A stretch of DNA of 11,703 nt. It comes from an uncultured Collinsella sp. GTDB taxonomy: Bacteria; Actinomycetota; Coriobacteriia; Coriobacteriales; Coriobacteriaceae. A program made the translations under genes and the position numbers. Positions 1-6,927 of the stretch are shown piece after piece. Within the stretch, counting starts at the first letter, position 1. Every line of letters starts with the position of its first letter. Where the stretch lies: contig CAAENO010000131.1 of assembly GCA_900757385.1 (NCBI GenBank), positions 1 to 11,703 on the forward strand, in the 5' to 3' direction. Under the pieces are notes generated by a model. That model searched no databases, was not told the DNA's origin, and saw nothing but the letters and a program-made list of their open reading frames with translations.

Positions 1-396
1 CAGTTCCATGAGAAGCATCAAGGTTTTGGCGACTGATTCATTTTTGGAACAAAGCATGGCTGTCACGGCAGGAGACGTTGCGTAGATGTCGGCCTCGACG
101 TGCATAATTGCACCTTCAGGAAGCGGAGCGGAGAGAATATGCTGAAGAAGTCGCTTGTCGGGGCGTCTGTTGTCTTCGTCTGAAACGAGAAGATCGAGCA
201 GCTCGGAATCATCTTCATTCCAGGCGTCGAGTATCGAAAGTGCGCCAAAGTCTATCGCGTCATTATTGGGAATGCAGCTAGCCAAGGCCTGTGCTTGCTG
301 TTCACTATCAACGGAGTCCCAGGGTAGGGCAGAGTACGCCCGTCGTGCGCGACGAATTGCGCGGAGGGCGGAGAAATGTGAAATCACGGTCGTCAT
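1..396 (-). CDS. Partial hypothetical protein, N-terminal 132 residues
   Basis: A leftward open frame starts with ATG at 396 and stays open for 132 codons to the window edge, so only the N-terminus is present. The protein begins MTTVISHFSALRAIRRARR, then has an acidic middle and ends near DIYATSPAVTAMLCSKNESV. An N-terminal I-S-H-x-S-A-L motif, followed about 100 residues later by a Y-x-x-S-P segment, recalls a group of Coriobacteriia proteins that continue into an AbiEi-like or DUF559-type nuclease-like C-terminus. That C-terminus would lie outside the window, so the family is a weak inference. No Shine-Dalgarno sequence precedes the ATG. TATAGC lies almost directly upstream, so the mRNA may be leaderless, or the true start may differ. 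Its codons look less GC-rich than those of the other genes. I am confident a gene is here and unsure what it does. Confidence 0.7.
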   Translation of the reverse strand, partial: MTTVISHFSALRAIRRARRAYSALPWDSVDSEQQAQALASCIPNNDAIDFGALSILDAWNEDDSELLDLLVSDEDNRRPDKRLLQHILSAPLPEGAIMHVEADIYATSPAVTAMLCSKNESVAKTLMLLMEL

Positions 397-558
397 AGCT
401 ATAACGTACTAAGTTGGCGGCAGAATGCGAACCCCATACCGTTCTTTTCGCTCAGCGGGGCGCTGCGCTCCATGAACGGCTGGGTGTTATGAAATCGGTG
501 GAATCGGTTGAGGGGATTGCGGGGAATTGAGCTCTGCCGCGAAGGTTGACGATAGCTA
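397..558. other. Non-coding stretch upstream of the hypothetical gene
   Basis: No convincing gene lies between the leftward hypothetical gene and the inverted-repeat element. The sequence would carry the leftward promoter, but I see no clear -35/-10 pair. An 8-bp inverted repeat (GCGGCAGA at 417-424 and its complement at 533-540) spans most of the stretch, but it is too short to interpret. Confidence 0.5.
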
Positions 559-762
559 CTGGACAGTTAATTCAGATACGTATAAGGCGGCGGGCGTTCG
601 AGGCGTTTCTAAGGCCCTTGAGGGCGATTTGAGGGTAAATATGCAGCGGTAGTACTCGAAAACGATGAGCTTTGGACGGCATGTCATCCGCTGGGGAGCT
701 CAAAAGGCTCCAAACGGTCCTTTGGAGCTTTAAAAAAATACGTATCTGAACTAATTGTCCAG
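559..762. repeat. 204-bp element with 25-bp terminal inverted repeats (MITE-like)
   Basis: The arms at 559-583 and 738-762 are inverted copies matching at 23 of 25 positions. The left arm begins CTGGACAGTTAATTCAGATA. The 154-bp core encodes no credible protein but contains a perfect 8-bp hairpin, GCTCCAAA (707-714) with TTTGGAGC (721-728), loop CGGTCC, followed by a seven-A run. No target-site duplication is visible at the outer edges. Size, long inverted ends and lack of a transposase fit a miniature inverted-repeat element or a large structured intergenic repeat. I associate similar sequence with Collinsella intergenic regions, from memory only. Confidence 0.7.
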
Positions 763-782
763 GGCGGGCTGGCGAGGGATAG

Positions 783-814
783 AAAAAGGGTCGGAAGCTC
801 GCTTCCGACCCTTT
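783..814 (-). terminator. Rho-independent terminator of prs
   Basis: A perfect 12-bp stem (AAAGGGTCGGAA at 785-796 with TTCCGACCCTTT at 803-814) and a 6-nt loop lie 34 bp beyond the prs stop. On the minus strand the stem runs into five T residues (787 down to 783). The reverse direction has only a short T run, so it serves mainly prs. Confidence 0.88.
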
Positions 815-847
815 AAAAGCGTCAAAGATGATGCGACGCACGGCAGG

Positions 848-1834
848 CTACAGCGCGAAGTCGCCGCCGACGAGCGTGGAGACGGGCTCCTCGTGGTAAA
901 CGGCGGAGATGGCCTGAGCGAACTCCTCGGCGACCGAGATGGTCTTGATCTTGCCGCCGACCTCGACGGGGATGGCGTCGGTGACGACGCACTCGACGAT
1001 GGGGGCGTCATTCAGGCGCTCGATGGCCGGGCCGGAGAAGATGCCGTGGGTGGCGCACACGTAGATGTCGCCGGCGCCCATGGCCTTGAGCTCCTTGACG
1101 TTGGCGCACAGGGTGCCAGCGGTGTCGATCATGTCGTCATTGATGATGCAGGTCTTGCCCTTGATGTCACCGATGATGCCCATGACCTCGGCGGCGTTGT
1201 GGCGCGGACGGCCCTTGTGGGCGATGGCCAGGTCGCAGCCGAGCATGTCGGACAGCTTCTTGGCGGCCTTGGCGCGGCCCACATCGGGGGAGACGACAAC
1301 CAGGTTGTCGGTGTCGAAGTGCATGTCGTTGTAGTACTGGCCAAACAGCGGCAGTGCGGACAGGTGGTTAACCGGGATATCGAAGAAGCCCTGGATCTGG
1401 CCCTGGTGCAGGTCGAGGGTGATGATGCGGTTGACGCCGGCGCGCTCGAGCAGGTTGGCGACGAGGCGGGCGGTGATGGGCTCGCGCGGGCCGGCCTTGC
1501 GGTCCTGGCGGGCATAGCCGTAGTGGGTGATAACGGCGGTGATGGAGCGGGCGGATGCGCGCTTGGCAGCGTCGGTGGCGATGAGCAGCTCCATGAGCAT
1601 GTCGTTGACGTTGCCGCCGGCCACGGACTGAATCAGGAAGACGTCGGCGCCGCGGACGGTCTCGTCGTAGCGGGCGTAAATCTCACCATTGGCGAACTGC
1701 TTTAGCGTAAGGCCCGAAAGCTCGACCCCAAGGTACTCAGCAATCTTCTGAGCGAGGGGACGGTTGGAGGAACCGGAATACACGCGGATGGACTTGCGCA
1801 TATTCTCCGACTTCTCGGGATCATTAATCGGCAT
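848..1834 (-). CDS. prs: Ribose-phosphate pyrophosphokinase (PRPP synthetase)
   Basis: This enzyme transfers the pyrophosphoryl group of ATP to ribose-5-phosphate, giving PRPP for purine, pyrimidine, histidine, tryptophan and NAD synthesis in the cytosol. The 328-residue protein is slightly longer than the usual ~315 because of a short N-terminal extension. Family landmarks are an F-x-x-G-E-I segment (47-52), ARQDRK (108-113, ATP/active-site region), the DLHQGQIQGFFDIPVNHL segment (141-158), VVSPDVGRAKAAKKL (180-194) and the PRPP loop DDMIDTAGT (233-241). The ATG at 1834 is preceded by AAGGAG at good spacing. An internal Met at residue 12 would give a standard-length protein but lacks that site. 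It lies downstream of glmU in the same direction, a common bacterial pairing. A strong hairpin between them implies a separate promoter or partial read-through. Confidence 0.97.
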   Translation of the reverse strand: MPINDPEKSENMRKSIRVYSGSSNRPLAQKIAEYLGVELSGLTLKQFANGEIYARYDETVRGADVFLIQSVAGGNVNDMLMELLIATDAAKRASARSITAVITHYGYARQDRKAGPREPITARLVANLLERAGVNRIITLDLHQGQIQGFFDIPVNHLSALPLFGQYYNDMHFDTDNLVVVSPDVGRAKAAKKLSDMLGCDLAIAHKGRPRHNAAEVMGIIGDIKGKTCIINDDMIDTAGTLCANVKELKAMGAGDIYVCATHGIFSGPAIERLNDAPIVECVVTDAIPVEVGGKIKTISVAEEFAQAISAVYHEEPVSTLVGGDFAL

Positions 1835-1977
1835 TACCCTTCTCCTTTATACATCGAATGCCATATAGATGCCTTGTTGCATTGTAACCGCGCGGCGGGG
1901 TTTATCGGGTCCTGATAACGTCTTTACCGTCAACGGACACGAACCGACCACTCATCCGGTCGCGCAGGTCACGATAG

Positions 1978-2011
1978 AAAAAGGAGCCGTCCCCATGGAA
2001 CAGCTCCTTTT
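1978..2011 (-). terminator. Rho-independent terminator of glmU
   Basis: A 9-bp stem (AAAAGGAGC at 1979-1987 with GCTCCTTTT at 2003-2011) lies 15 bp past the glmU stop. Its 15-nt loop can pair further (GGAC with GTTCC, one bulge), and on the minus strand a run of five Ts (1982 to 1978) completes it. It separates glmU from prs, so prs expression needs read-through or its own start in the 140 bp between hairpin and gene. Confidence 0.85.
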
Positions 2012-2026
2012 GTGCTTGGTAAAACG

Positions 2027-3439
2027 TTATACCTCGTCGTCCTCGTGCAGGCGGCGGCGATAATCGGCAGCCCAGCCCTCAATATTTACCTGACGGGCGC
2101 GGCCCAGACCGAGCGCGTCTGCCGGGACCGGCTCGGTGATGACGGAGCCGGCGGCCACGAGTGCACCGTCGCCGATCTGAGCGGGCGCGACCATCATGGT
2201 GTCGGAGCCGATGAAGGCGTCCTTGCCGATGACGGTCTTGTGCTTGTGCACGCCATCGTAGTTGCAGGTGATGGAGCCCGCGCCCACGTTGACGCCGGAG
2301 CCCATGGTGGTGTCGCCGATGTAGGACAGGTGCGGCACCTTGGAGCCCTCGCCGATCGTGGACTTCTTGATCTCCACGTGCGTGCCGGCTTTGGAGCCGT
2401 CGAGCATGTGGGTGCCCGGGCGCAGGTAGGCGCGCGGGCCGCAGTCGACGCCGTTCTCGATGACGGTCTCGATGGCGATGGTCTCATCGATGGTGCAGCC
2501 GCTGCCGACGGTGGTGTCGGTGAGACGGCTGTTGGGGCCGAGCTGGCATTCCTCGCCCACGGTGACGTGGCCGATCAGGTGCGTCTGCGGCCACACGATG
2601 GTGTCGCGGCCGATGGTGGCGTCGGGGCCGATCCAGGCCTGCGTGGGGTCGATGAACGTGACGCCCTCGGCCATCCAATGCTCGTTGATGCGGTCGCGCG
2701 CGATAGCGGTGAGCTGCGCGAGCTGGATGCGGCTGTTGACGCCCAGGCCGTCGCGGTAGTCATCGCAGTGGAAGATGGAGACTGCCTGGCCGTGACCCTT
2801 GAGGATTTCGAGCATGTCGGGCAGGTAGTACTCGGACTGCGCGTTGTCGTTGCCGATCTCGTTAATGTGGGCGGCGAGCTGCGCGCCGTCGAAGGCGTAG
2901 CAGCCGGCGTTGCACTCCAGCAGCGTGGCGGCCTGCTCGGGCGTGCAGTCCTTCTGCTCGATGATGCGTTCGATCTGGCCGTCGGCGCCCAGCTTGATGC
3001 GGCCGTAGCCGAAGGGGTCAGGCGGGGTCATGGTCATGACGGTGCAGGCGAGCTCGCCGGTAGCGACGGTCTGCGCGAACTTGGCGACGGTGTCGGCGGT
3101 GATGAGCGGCAGGTCGCCGTTGAGCACGACGACGGGGCCTTGCGTGATGCCGCAGACCTCGAGCGCGACCTTTACGGCGTGGCCGGTGCCCAGGCGCTCG
3201 GTCTGCTCGACGCACTCGACCTTGGTGGCGCTGTTGGCGTAGGCGCCGTCGATCAGGGCGCGCATCTCGTTGGCGTGGCTGCCGATGACGACCACGACGC
3301 GGCTGCAGCCGGCCTTGATGGTAGCGTCGACGATCCACTGGACCATGGGCTTGCCCAGGATCTTGTGCGAAACCTTGCAGTGGTTCGACTTCATGCGGGT
3401 GCCCTCGCCGGCAGCGAGGATAATTGCGGTTGCGTCCAT
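2027..3439 (-). CDS. glmU: Bifunctional GlmU: GlcNAc-1-P uridyltransferase / GlcN-1-P acetyltransferase
   Basis: GlmU acetylates glucosamine-1-phosphate and then uridylylates it, giving UDP-GlcNAc for peptidoglycan. Both domains are present in 470 residues, close to the usual ~456. The N-terminal pyrophosphorylase shows LAAGEGTRM (8-16), Lys22, EQTERLGTGHAV (78-89), LNGDLPLI (106-113) and GVNSRIQLA (233-241). The C-terminal left-handed beta-helix has hexapeptide repeats from about 265, the catalytic histidine segment PHLSYIGD (His370), ITCNYDG (390-396) and AAGSVIT (429-435). The start at 3439 is set by AGGAG just upstream and by the MDATAIILAAGEGTRM N-terminus. A longer upstream frame is possible but would add a non-family tail. 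One oddity is that the proline usual before the signature lysine is Cys21 here. It is divergent from the ECF operon and upstream of prs, with its own terminator between them. Confidence 0.97.
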   Translation of the reverse strand: MDATAIILAAGEGTRMKSNHCKVSHKILGKPMVQWIVDATIKAGCSRVVVVIGSHANEMRALIDGAYANSATKVECVEQTERLGTGHAVKVALEVCGITQGPVVVLNGDLPLITADTVAKFAQTVATGELACTVMTMTPPDPFGYGRIKLGADGQIERIIEQKDCTPEQAATLLECNAGCYAFDGAQLAAHINEIGNDNAQSEYYLPDMLEILKGHGQAVSIFHCDDYRDGLGVNSRIQLAQLTAIARDRINEHWMAEGVTFIDPTQAWIGPDATIGRDTIVWPQTHLIGHVTVGEECQLGPNSRLTDTTVGSGCTIDETIAIETVIENGVDCGPRAYLRPGTHMLDGSKAGTHVEIKKSTIGEGSKVPHLSYIGDTTMGSGVNVGAGSITCNYDGVHKHKTVIGKDAFIGSDTMMVAPAQIGDGALVAAGSVITEPVPADALGLGRARQVNIEGWAADYRRRLHEDDEV

Positions 3440-3471
3440 GTGATCTCCTGTTACGTTATAGAGACGTGTGC

Positions 3472-3499
3472 TTGGAAACGATACACGGCGCAATATGAT
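3472..3499 (+). promoter_or_regulatory. Candidate sigma70-type promoter for the ECF operon
   Basis: TTGGAA (3472-3477) and TATGAT (3494-3499) are separated by 16 bp, a plausible -35/-10 pair between divergent glmU and the ECF genes. Transcription would start near 3506, leaving a leader of about 127 nt in which I recognise no riboswitch. Confidence 0.4.
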
Positions 3500-3632
3500 A
3501 CCGCAGGCATATGTTGAGCGCGTAACGATTGGCGCATTGCCGCTGATGTCGGTGCCGCCGGCGTGGTGTTTGCGCTGCTTGCATGCGGCGTTGGCGGTGC
3601 TGCGGAGCTGTCGTTTGAGCGAGGGGACGGGG

Positions 3633-4526
3633 GTGCCCGTGGACAACATACAAGAGGAGTTTGGCGGCGAGCCCGTCGCGGCATTCTCGATGTCGCATCC
3701 GGCTGTGCCGGCCCTCTACATGGTGCTGACGCTGGGGCTCACCATGTTCTCGATGCAACCGGTACTGATTGCGCTGTCACTTGCGGGCGGGCTGGCGTAT
3801 GGATTTGCGACGCGTGGGGCTGCCCGCACGCTGGGCGCGCTCCGCTGGCAGCTGCCGGTGATTTTGATCGTCGCGGTGCTCAATCCGCTGTTTAGCGCCT
3901 CGGGCTCGACGGAGCTGTTCCGTATTGGCATGCGCGCGGTGTATCTGGAGAGCATGGTATACGGCCTGTGCATGGGCGGGCTGTTTGTGGCGAGCGTGCT
4001 GTGGTTTGAGGCCGCGGCGTCGATGCTCGAATACGACAAGGTGCTCGCGCTGCTGGGCAATGCCGCACCGGTGATTGCGCTCATGATCTCGATGTGCATG
4101 CGGCTTATCCCGCAGTTTTTGCGCCGCGGCCGCACGGTACTGGCGGTGCAAGATGCGATTGACGTGCCGGGCCGCGCGCCGGCCGACCCCGTGCGCTCGC
4201 GCCTGCGGGCGTCGAGCGTGTTGATGGGCTGGGGCATGGAAGATTCGCTGGAGCGTGCGGACGCGATGCGCTCGCGCGGGTGGGGTGCCGCGACGCGTCG
4301 TACGACGTATGCGCGGTATCGACTGGGGCGCAGCGACGTTGCCGCGCTGGCCGGGCTCGCACTGTTTGGTGCTGCCGCGGTGGCAGTGGCGTGGACCGCG
4401 ACGACGCAGTATTCGTTTTATCCGCAGCTCTCGGTGCCGGCGCCGTGGCCGGGCTATGTCGTGTACGCTGCCTGGATGGTGCTGCCTTGCGCGTTTCATG
4501 CGATTGATGAGAAGAGGTTTGGCTGA
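3633..4526 (+). CDS. ecfT: ECF transporter transmembrane (T) component
   Basis: EcfT is the membrane scaffold that couples ATP hydrolysis by the EcfA ATPases to movement of the substrate-binding S protein in energy-coupling-factor vitamin importers. The 297-residue protein has about six hydrophobic segments (roughly 28-60, 73-90, 108-130, 143-162, 234-257 and 272-290). Before the last two is a charged cytoplasmic stretch with ERADAMRSRGWG (207-218), matching the R-x-R-G coupling-helix motif that grips the ATPases. I chose GTG at 3633, preceded by the purine-rich GAGGGGACGGG. GTG at 3639 is a close alternative, and frames starting further upstream lack a suitable ribosome site. Its stop overlaps the next start by one base (TGATG), indicating translational coupling to the ATPase gene. 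Identity as a T component is firm; the transported substrate is not shown by this protein. Confidence 0.9.
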   Translation: MPVDNIQEEFGGEPVAAFSMSHPAVPALYMVLTLGLTMFSMQPVLIALSLAGGLAYGFATRGAARTLGALRWQLPVILIVAVLNPLFSASGSTELFRIGMRAVYLESMVYGLCMGGLFVASVLWFEAAASMLEYDKVLALLGNAAPVIALMISMCMRLIPQFLRRGRTVLAVQDAIDVPGRAPADPVRSRLRASSVLMGWGMEDSLERADAMRSRGWGAATRRTTYARYRLGRSDVAALAGLALFGAAAVAVAWTATTQYSFYPQLSVPAPWPGYVVYAAWMVLPCAFHAIDEKRFG

Positions 4527-6169
4527 TGGCTCGGTTTGATAGGAGCTCGGCGGCGGGTGTGGCATATGGCTCGGCCGCGCCGGCGATTGAGGTGCGAGGC
4601 CTTAGTTTTGCCTATCCCGGGGCCGAGGCACCGGTGCTCGAGGGACTTGATTGGCGTGTTTCCCAAGGTGCGTTTGCGCTGCTTGTTGGCGGTACCGGGT
4701 CGGGCAAATCGACGCTGCTGTCGCTGCTCAAGCCCGAGATCGCTCCGGCGGGTACGCGCTCCGGCGAGCTGCGCGTGCTGGGCGAGCCCGTCGCCGACAT
4801 GGACGTGCGGGCATCGGCGGAGCGCGTGGGTTATGTGTTCCAGGATCCCGAGAACCAGATCGTGTGCGAAACCGTGTGGCACGAGATGGCGTTTGGCCTA
4901 GAGAATCTGGGTGTGTCGCGCGACGAGATGCGCCGTCGCGTAGCTGAGACCAGCTATTTCTTTGGACTGGAAGATTGGCTTCACCGCGATACCGATGCGC
5001 TTTCGGGCGGACGCAAGCAGCTGCTGTCGTTGGCGGCCGTGCTGGCCTTGCGCCCGCGCGTGCTGCTGCTCGACGAGCCCACGTCCCAGCTCGATCCTGT
5101 TGCCGAGAAAAATTTTCTGCACGCGCTGTTTCGCGTGAACCGCGAGTTGGGTTGCACGGTTGTTGTGGCAACGCACCAGCCGCGCCCGATGCTCGAATAC
5201 GCGACGTGTGCGTACCGGATTGAGGACGGTCGCGTGCGCGAGGTGGCGGATATGGCTTCTTTGGGACGCCGAGAATCGCTGTTTTCCGACGACATGTTGG
5301 GGTGGGGTGCCGTCCGATGTGCAAAAAACGGAGTATTCAGCAGGCGTGAGGACAATTTGGGCTCTCTGGAGCCGCCCGGGGACGTATCGAGCGCGAAAAA
5401 AAGTTCGAAATTGGACAAATCGTCCGAATTTGTGGCGCAAACGTCGCTCGAGAACGGCTCGGAAGCCTTCCCGCGCACGGATGGGAGCAGAATACTCCAA
5501 AAAATGTACGGCGGGTCGGCTACCACCCTGGCAGGGAGCTGGTTTCGCTACGATCGCGCGGGCGGTTGGGTGCTGCGCGGGCTCGACGTGGCGTTTTCGG
5601 CCGGTGCGGTGCATGCGATCGTGGGCGGCAACGGATGCGGTAAGTCGACGATGCTTTCGGTGCTGGCCAAGACTGCCAAGCTGCAGCGCGGTCGCATGGT
5701 GCGCGGAGCGGCCTCGGCGTCGCTGCTGCCTCAGAACCCCAAAGCATTGCTGGTTGCCGAGACGGTTCGCGATGAGCTGATGGAATGGGCCTCGACCTGC
5801 GGATATGACGAGAACTTGGCGCGGGAGCGTGCGGCGAGCTTGGGGCTGTCGGGTCTGGATGGGCGCCATCCGTACGATCTTTCGGGCGGACAGCGTCAGC
5901 TGCTTGCGTTGGCAAAGCTGCTGTTGATCGGCCCCGAACTGCTATTGCTCGATGAGCCCACCAAGGGTTTGGACCTGGCCAGCCGCCGCATCATCGCCCG
6001 CGCCCTGCGCGACCATGCGCAGGCTGGCGGCACCGTCGTCATGGCGACGCACGACCTGGACTTTGCCGAGCAGGTTGCCGATGACATTTCCATGATGTTT
6101 GATGGCGAGATCGCCTGCATGGAGCCGCCGACCGACTTCTTTGCCGACAACGTGTTTTATAGGGCGTGA
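4526..6169 (+). CDS. ecfA: Fused two-domain ECF transporter ATPase (EcfA-EcfA')
   Basis: One 547-residue polypeptide carries both ABC ATPases that normally occur as separate EcfA and EcfA' subunits; it powers the importer formed with the adjacent T and S proteins. Domain 1 has Walker A GGTGSGKST (55-63), Q-loop FQDPENQ (105-111), signature LSGGRKQ (159-165), Walker B VLLLDEP (179-185, Glu184) and switch His217. Domain 2 has GGNGCGKST (367-375), LPQNP (401-405), LSGGQRQ (452-458), LLLLDEP (472-478, Glu477) and His509. Both sites look catalytically complete, although the first signature carries Arg where Gln is usual. Residues ~264-330 join the domains. They are hydrophilic, rich in Ser, Lys and Glu, and encoded by a palindromic repeat-like segment with A-runs unlike the surrounding gene. 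It begins on the last base of the ecfT stop and ends 4 bp before the S gene. Confidence 0.93.
   Translation: MARFDRSSAAGVAYGSAAPAIEVRGLSFAYPGAEAPVLEGLDWRVSQGAFALLVGGTGSGKSTLLSLLKPEIAPAGTRSGELRVLGEPVADMDVRASAERVGYVFQDPENQIVCETVWHEMAFGLENLGVSRDEMRRRVAETSYFFGLEDWLHRDTDALSGGRKQLLSLAAVLALRPRVLLLDEPTSQLDPVAEKNFLHALFRVNRELGCTVVVATHQPRPMLEYATCAYRIEDGRVREVADMASLGRRESLFSDDMLGWGAVRCAKNGVFSRREDNLGSLEPPGDVSSAKKSSKLDKSSEFVAQTSLENGSEAFPRTDGSRILQKMYGGSATTLAGSWFRYDRAGGWVLRGLDVAFSAGAVHAIVGGNGCGKSTMLSVLAKTAKLQRGRMVRGAASASLLPQNPKALLVAETVRDELMEWASTCGYDENLARERAASLGLSGLDGRHPYDLSGGQRQLLALAKLLLIGPELLLLDEPTKGLDLASRRIIARALRDHAQAGGTVVMATHDLDFAEQVADDISMMFDGEIACMEPPTDFFADNVFYRA
5314..5514. repeat. Palindrome-ended repeat element inside the ecfA coding region
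   Basis: GGAGTATTCAGC (5330-5341) and GCAGAATACTCC (5487-5498) are inverted copies matching at 11 of 12. Both are flanked on the outer side by a six-A run (5323-5328; 5499-5504) and then a weaker match (CCG..GT.CA). The centre folds into a second hairpin: AATTGGAC at 5409-5416 with GTCC-g-AATT at 5422-5430. Using the outer matches, the element is about 201 bp, or 67 codons, without an in-frame stop. The inner A-rich stretch (seven A at 5396-5402) contrasts with the GC-rich gene. Exact ends are inferred, and mobility is not shown. Confidence 0.6.
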
Positions 6170-6173
6170 TGGG

Positions 6174-6887
6174 ATGGCGGATTATCGCATCGTGCGCCTA
6201 CTCGCAAAACTGGAGATACCGCTGCTGCTGGCGGTGCCAGCCGTGATGGCTGCGGCGTTGCTGGCGGGCGTTGAACAGGCGGCACTTGCCATGCTTGTCG
6301 TGGTGGCGCTGGTGCTCGCGCTGTTCTTTGCGGGCTACGAGGCGTCGCGCCCGGGCTTACGCCAGATTATGCCAACGCTGGTTCTGGCGGCGTTGGCTGC
6401 GGCGGGGCGCATTCTGTTTGGCCCCATTCCCGACTTTAAACCGGTGAGTGCCATCGCCATTATTGCGGGGGCGACGCTTGGTCGCCGCAATGGTTTTATG
6501 GTTGGCGCGTTGGCGGCGCTGACCAGCAATTTCTTTTTTGGACAGGGCATGTGGACGCCGTGGCAGATGTATGCCTGGGGCCTGGTTGGCTATGTTGGCG
6601 GCGCGCTGGCGCATGCGGGTGCGTTCGACCGCGCCGACGGCACCGTGCGTATGCCGGCGCTGCTGACCTACGGCTTTGCTTCGGGTTTGCTGTACGGCGT
6701 TGTGATCAACGCCTACGACATTATCGGTTTTGTTCAACCGCTCACGTGGGCGGGTGCCATGGCGCGTCTTGCCACCGCCGTACCGTTCGATATCACGCAC
6801 GGCCTTGCGACCTGCGTGTTTTTGGTCGCCCTGTACAAGCCTTGGTGTCGCCGCATCAACCGAGTCGTCGTGAAGTACGGACTGTAG
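6174..6887 (+). CDS. ECF transporter substrate-binding (S) component, substrate unassigned
   Basis: The S component binds the vitamin or other small substrate in the membrane and docks on EcfT. The 237-residue protein is almost entirely hydrophobic with about six membrane spans. The central block is most telling: AAAGRILFGPIPDFKPVSAI (75-94), then GATLGRRNGFMVGALAALTS (99-118) and NFFFGQGMWTPWQM (119-132), a pattern I know from ECF S proteins of the cobalamin/CbrT-like branch. Cobalamin is therefore a possible substrate, but this is family resemblance only, and no cobalamin riboswitch or cobalamin gene is visible nearby. The ATG at 6174 lies 4 bp after the ATPase stop. The only ribosome site is a weak purine stretch, so coupling to ecfA translation is likely. 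A short cytoplasmic tail rich in Arg and Lys ends the protein. Downstream lies a repeat region and a terminator. Confidence 0.85.
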   Translation: MADYRIVRLLAKLEIPLLLAVPAVMAAALLAGVEQAALAMLVVVALVLALFFAGYEASRPGLRQIMPTLVLAALAAAGRILFGPIPDFKPVSAIAIIAGATLGRRNGFMVGALAALTSNFFFGQGMWTPWQMYAWGLVGYVGGALAHAGAFDRADGTVRMPALLTYGFASGLLYGVVINAYDIIGFVQPLTWAGAMARLATAVPFDITHGLATCVFLVALYKPWCRRINRVVVKYGL

Positions 6888-6927
6888 GGCTGGTTGCGCC
6901 GGGGCGGGAATCAATACTGCCGAAGTG

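Noticed and set aside
417..540. 8-bp inverted repeat GCGGCAGA / TCTGCCGC spanning 108 bp
   Set aside because: It is too short for its separation to stand out from chance in GC-rich DNA.
572..841. Leftward frame of 89 codons across the inverted-repeat element
   Set aside because: It runs through both arms of the repeat and the prs terminator, lacks a ribosome site, and is explained by the repeat.
755..1705. Open frame of 316 codons opposite prs
   Set aside because: It is the same antisense artefact, with composition dominated by Gly, Asp, Val and Ala, and it lies opposite a clear prs gene.
1835..1977. prs promoter using the TTGACG-like box in the glmU-prs gap
   Set aside because: TTGACG is present on the minus strand, but no acceptable -10 follows at 16-18 bp. 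TACAAT nearby lacks a partner -35, so no promoter is called.
2012..3517. Long open frame of 501 codons on the plus strand opposite glmU
   Set aside because: It is the antisense shadow of a GC-biased gene. The translation is low-complexity Gly/Ala/Asp/Val without a recognisable domain, whereas the glmU frame has every family motif.
3506..3632. Possible cobalamin or other vitamin riboswitch in the ECF leader
   Set aside because: The leader is only about 127 nt, and I could not find a B12-box-like motif or other recognisable aptamer core.
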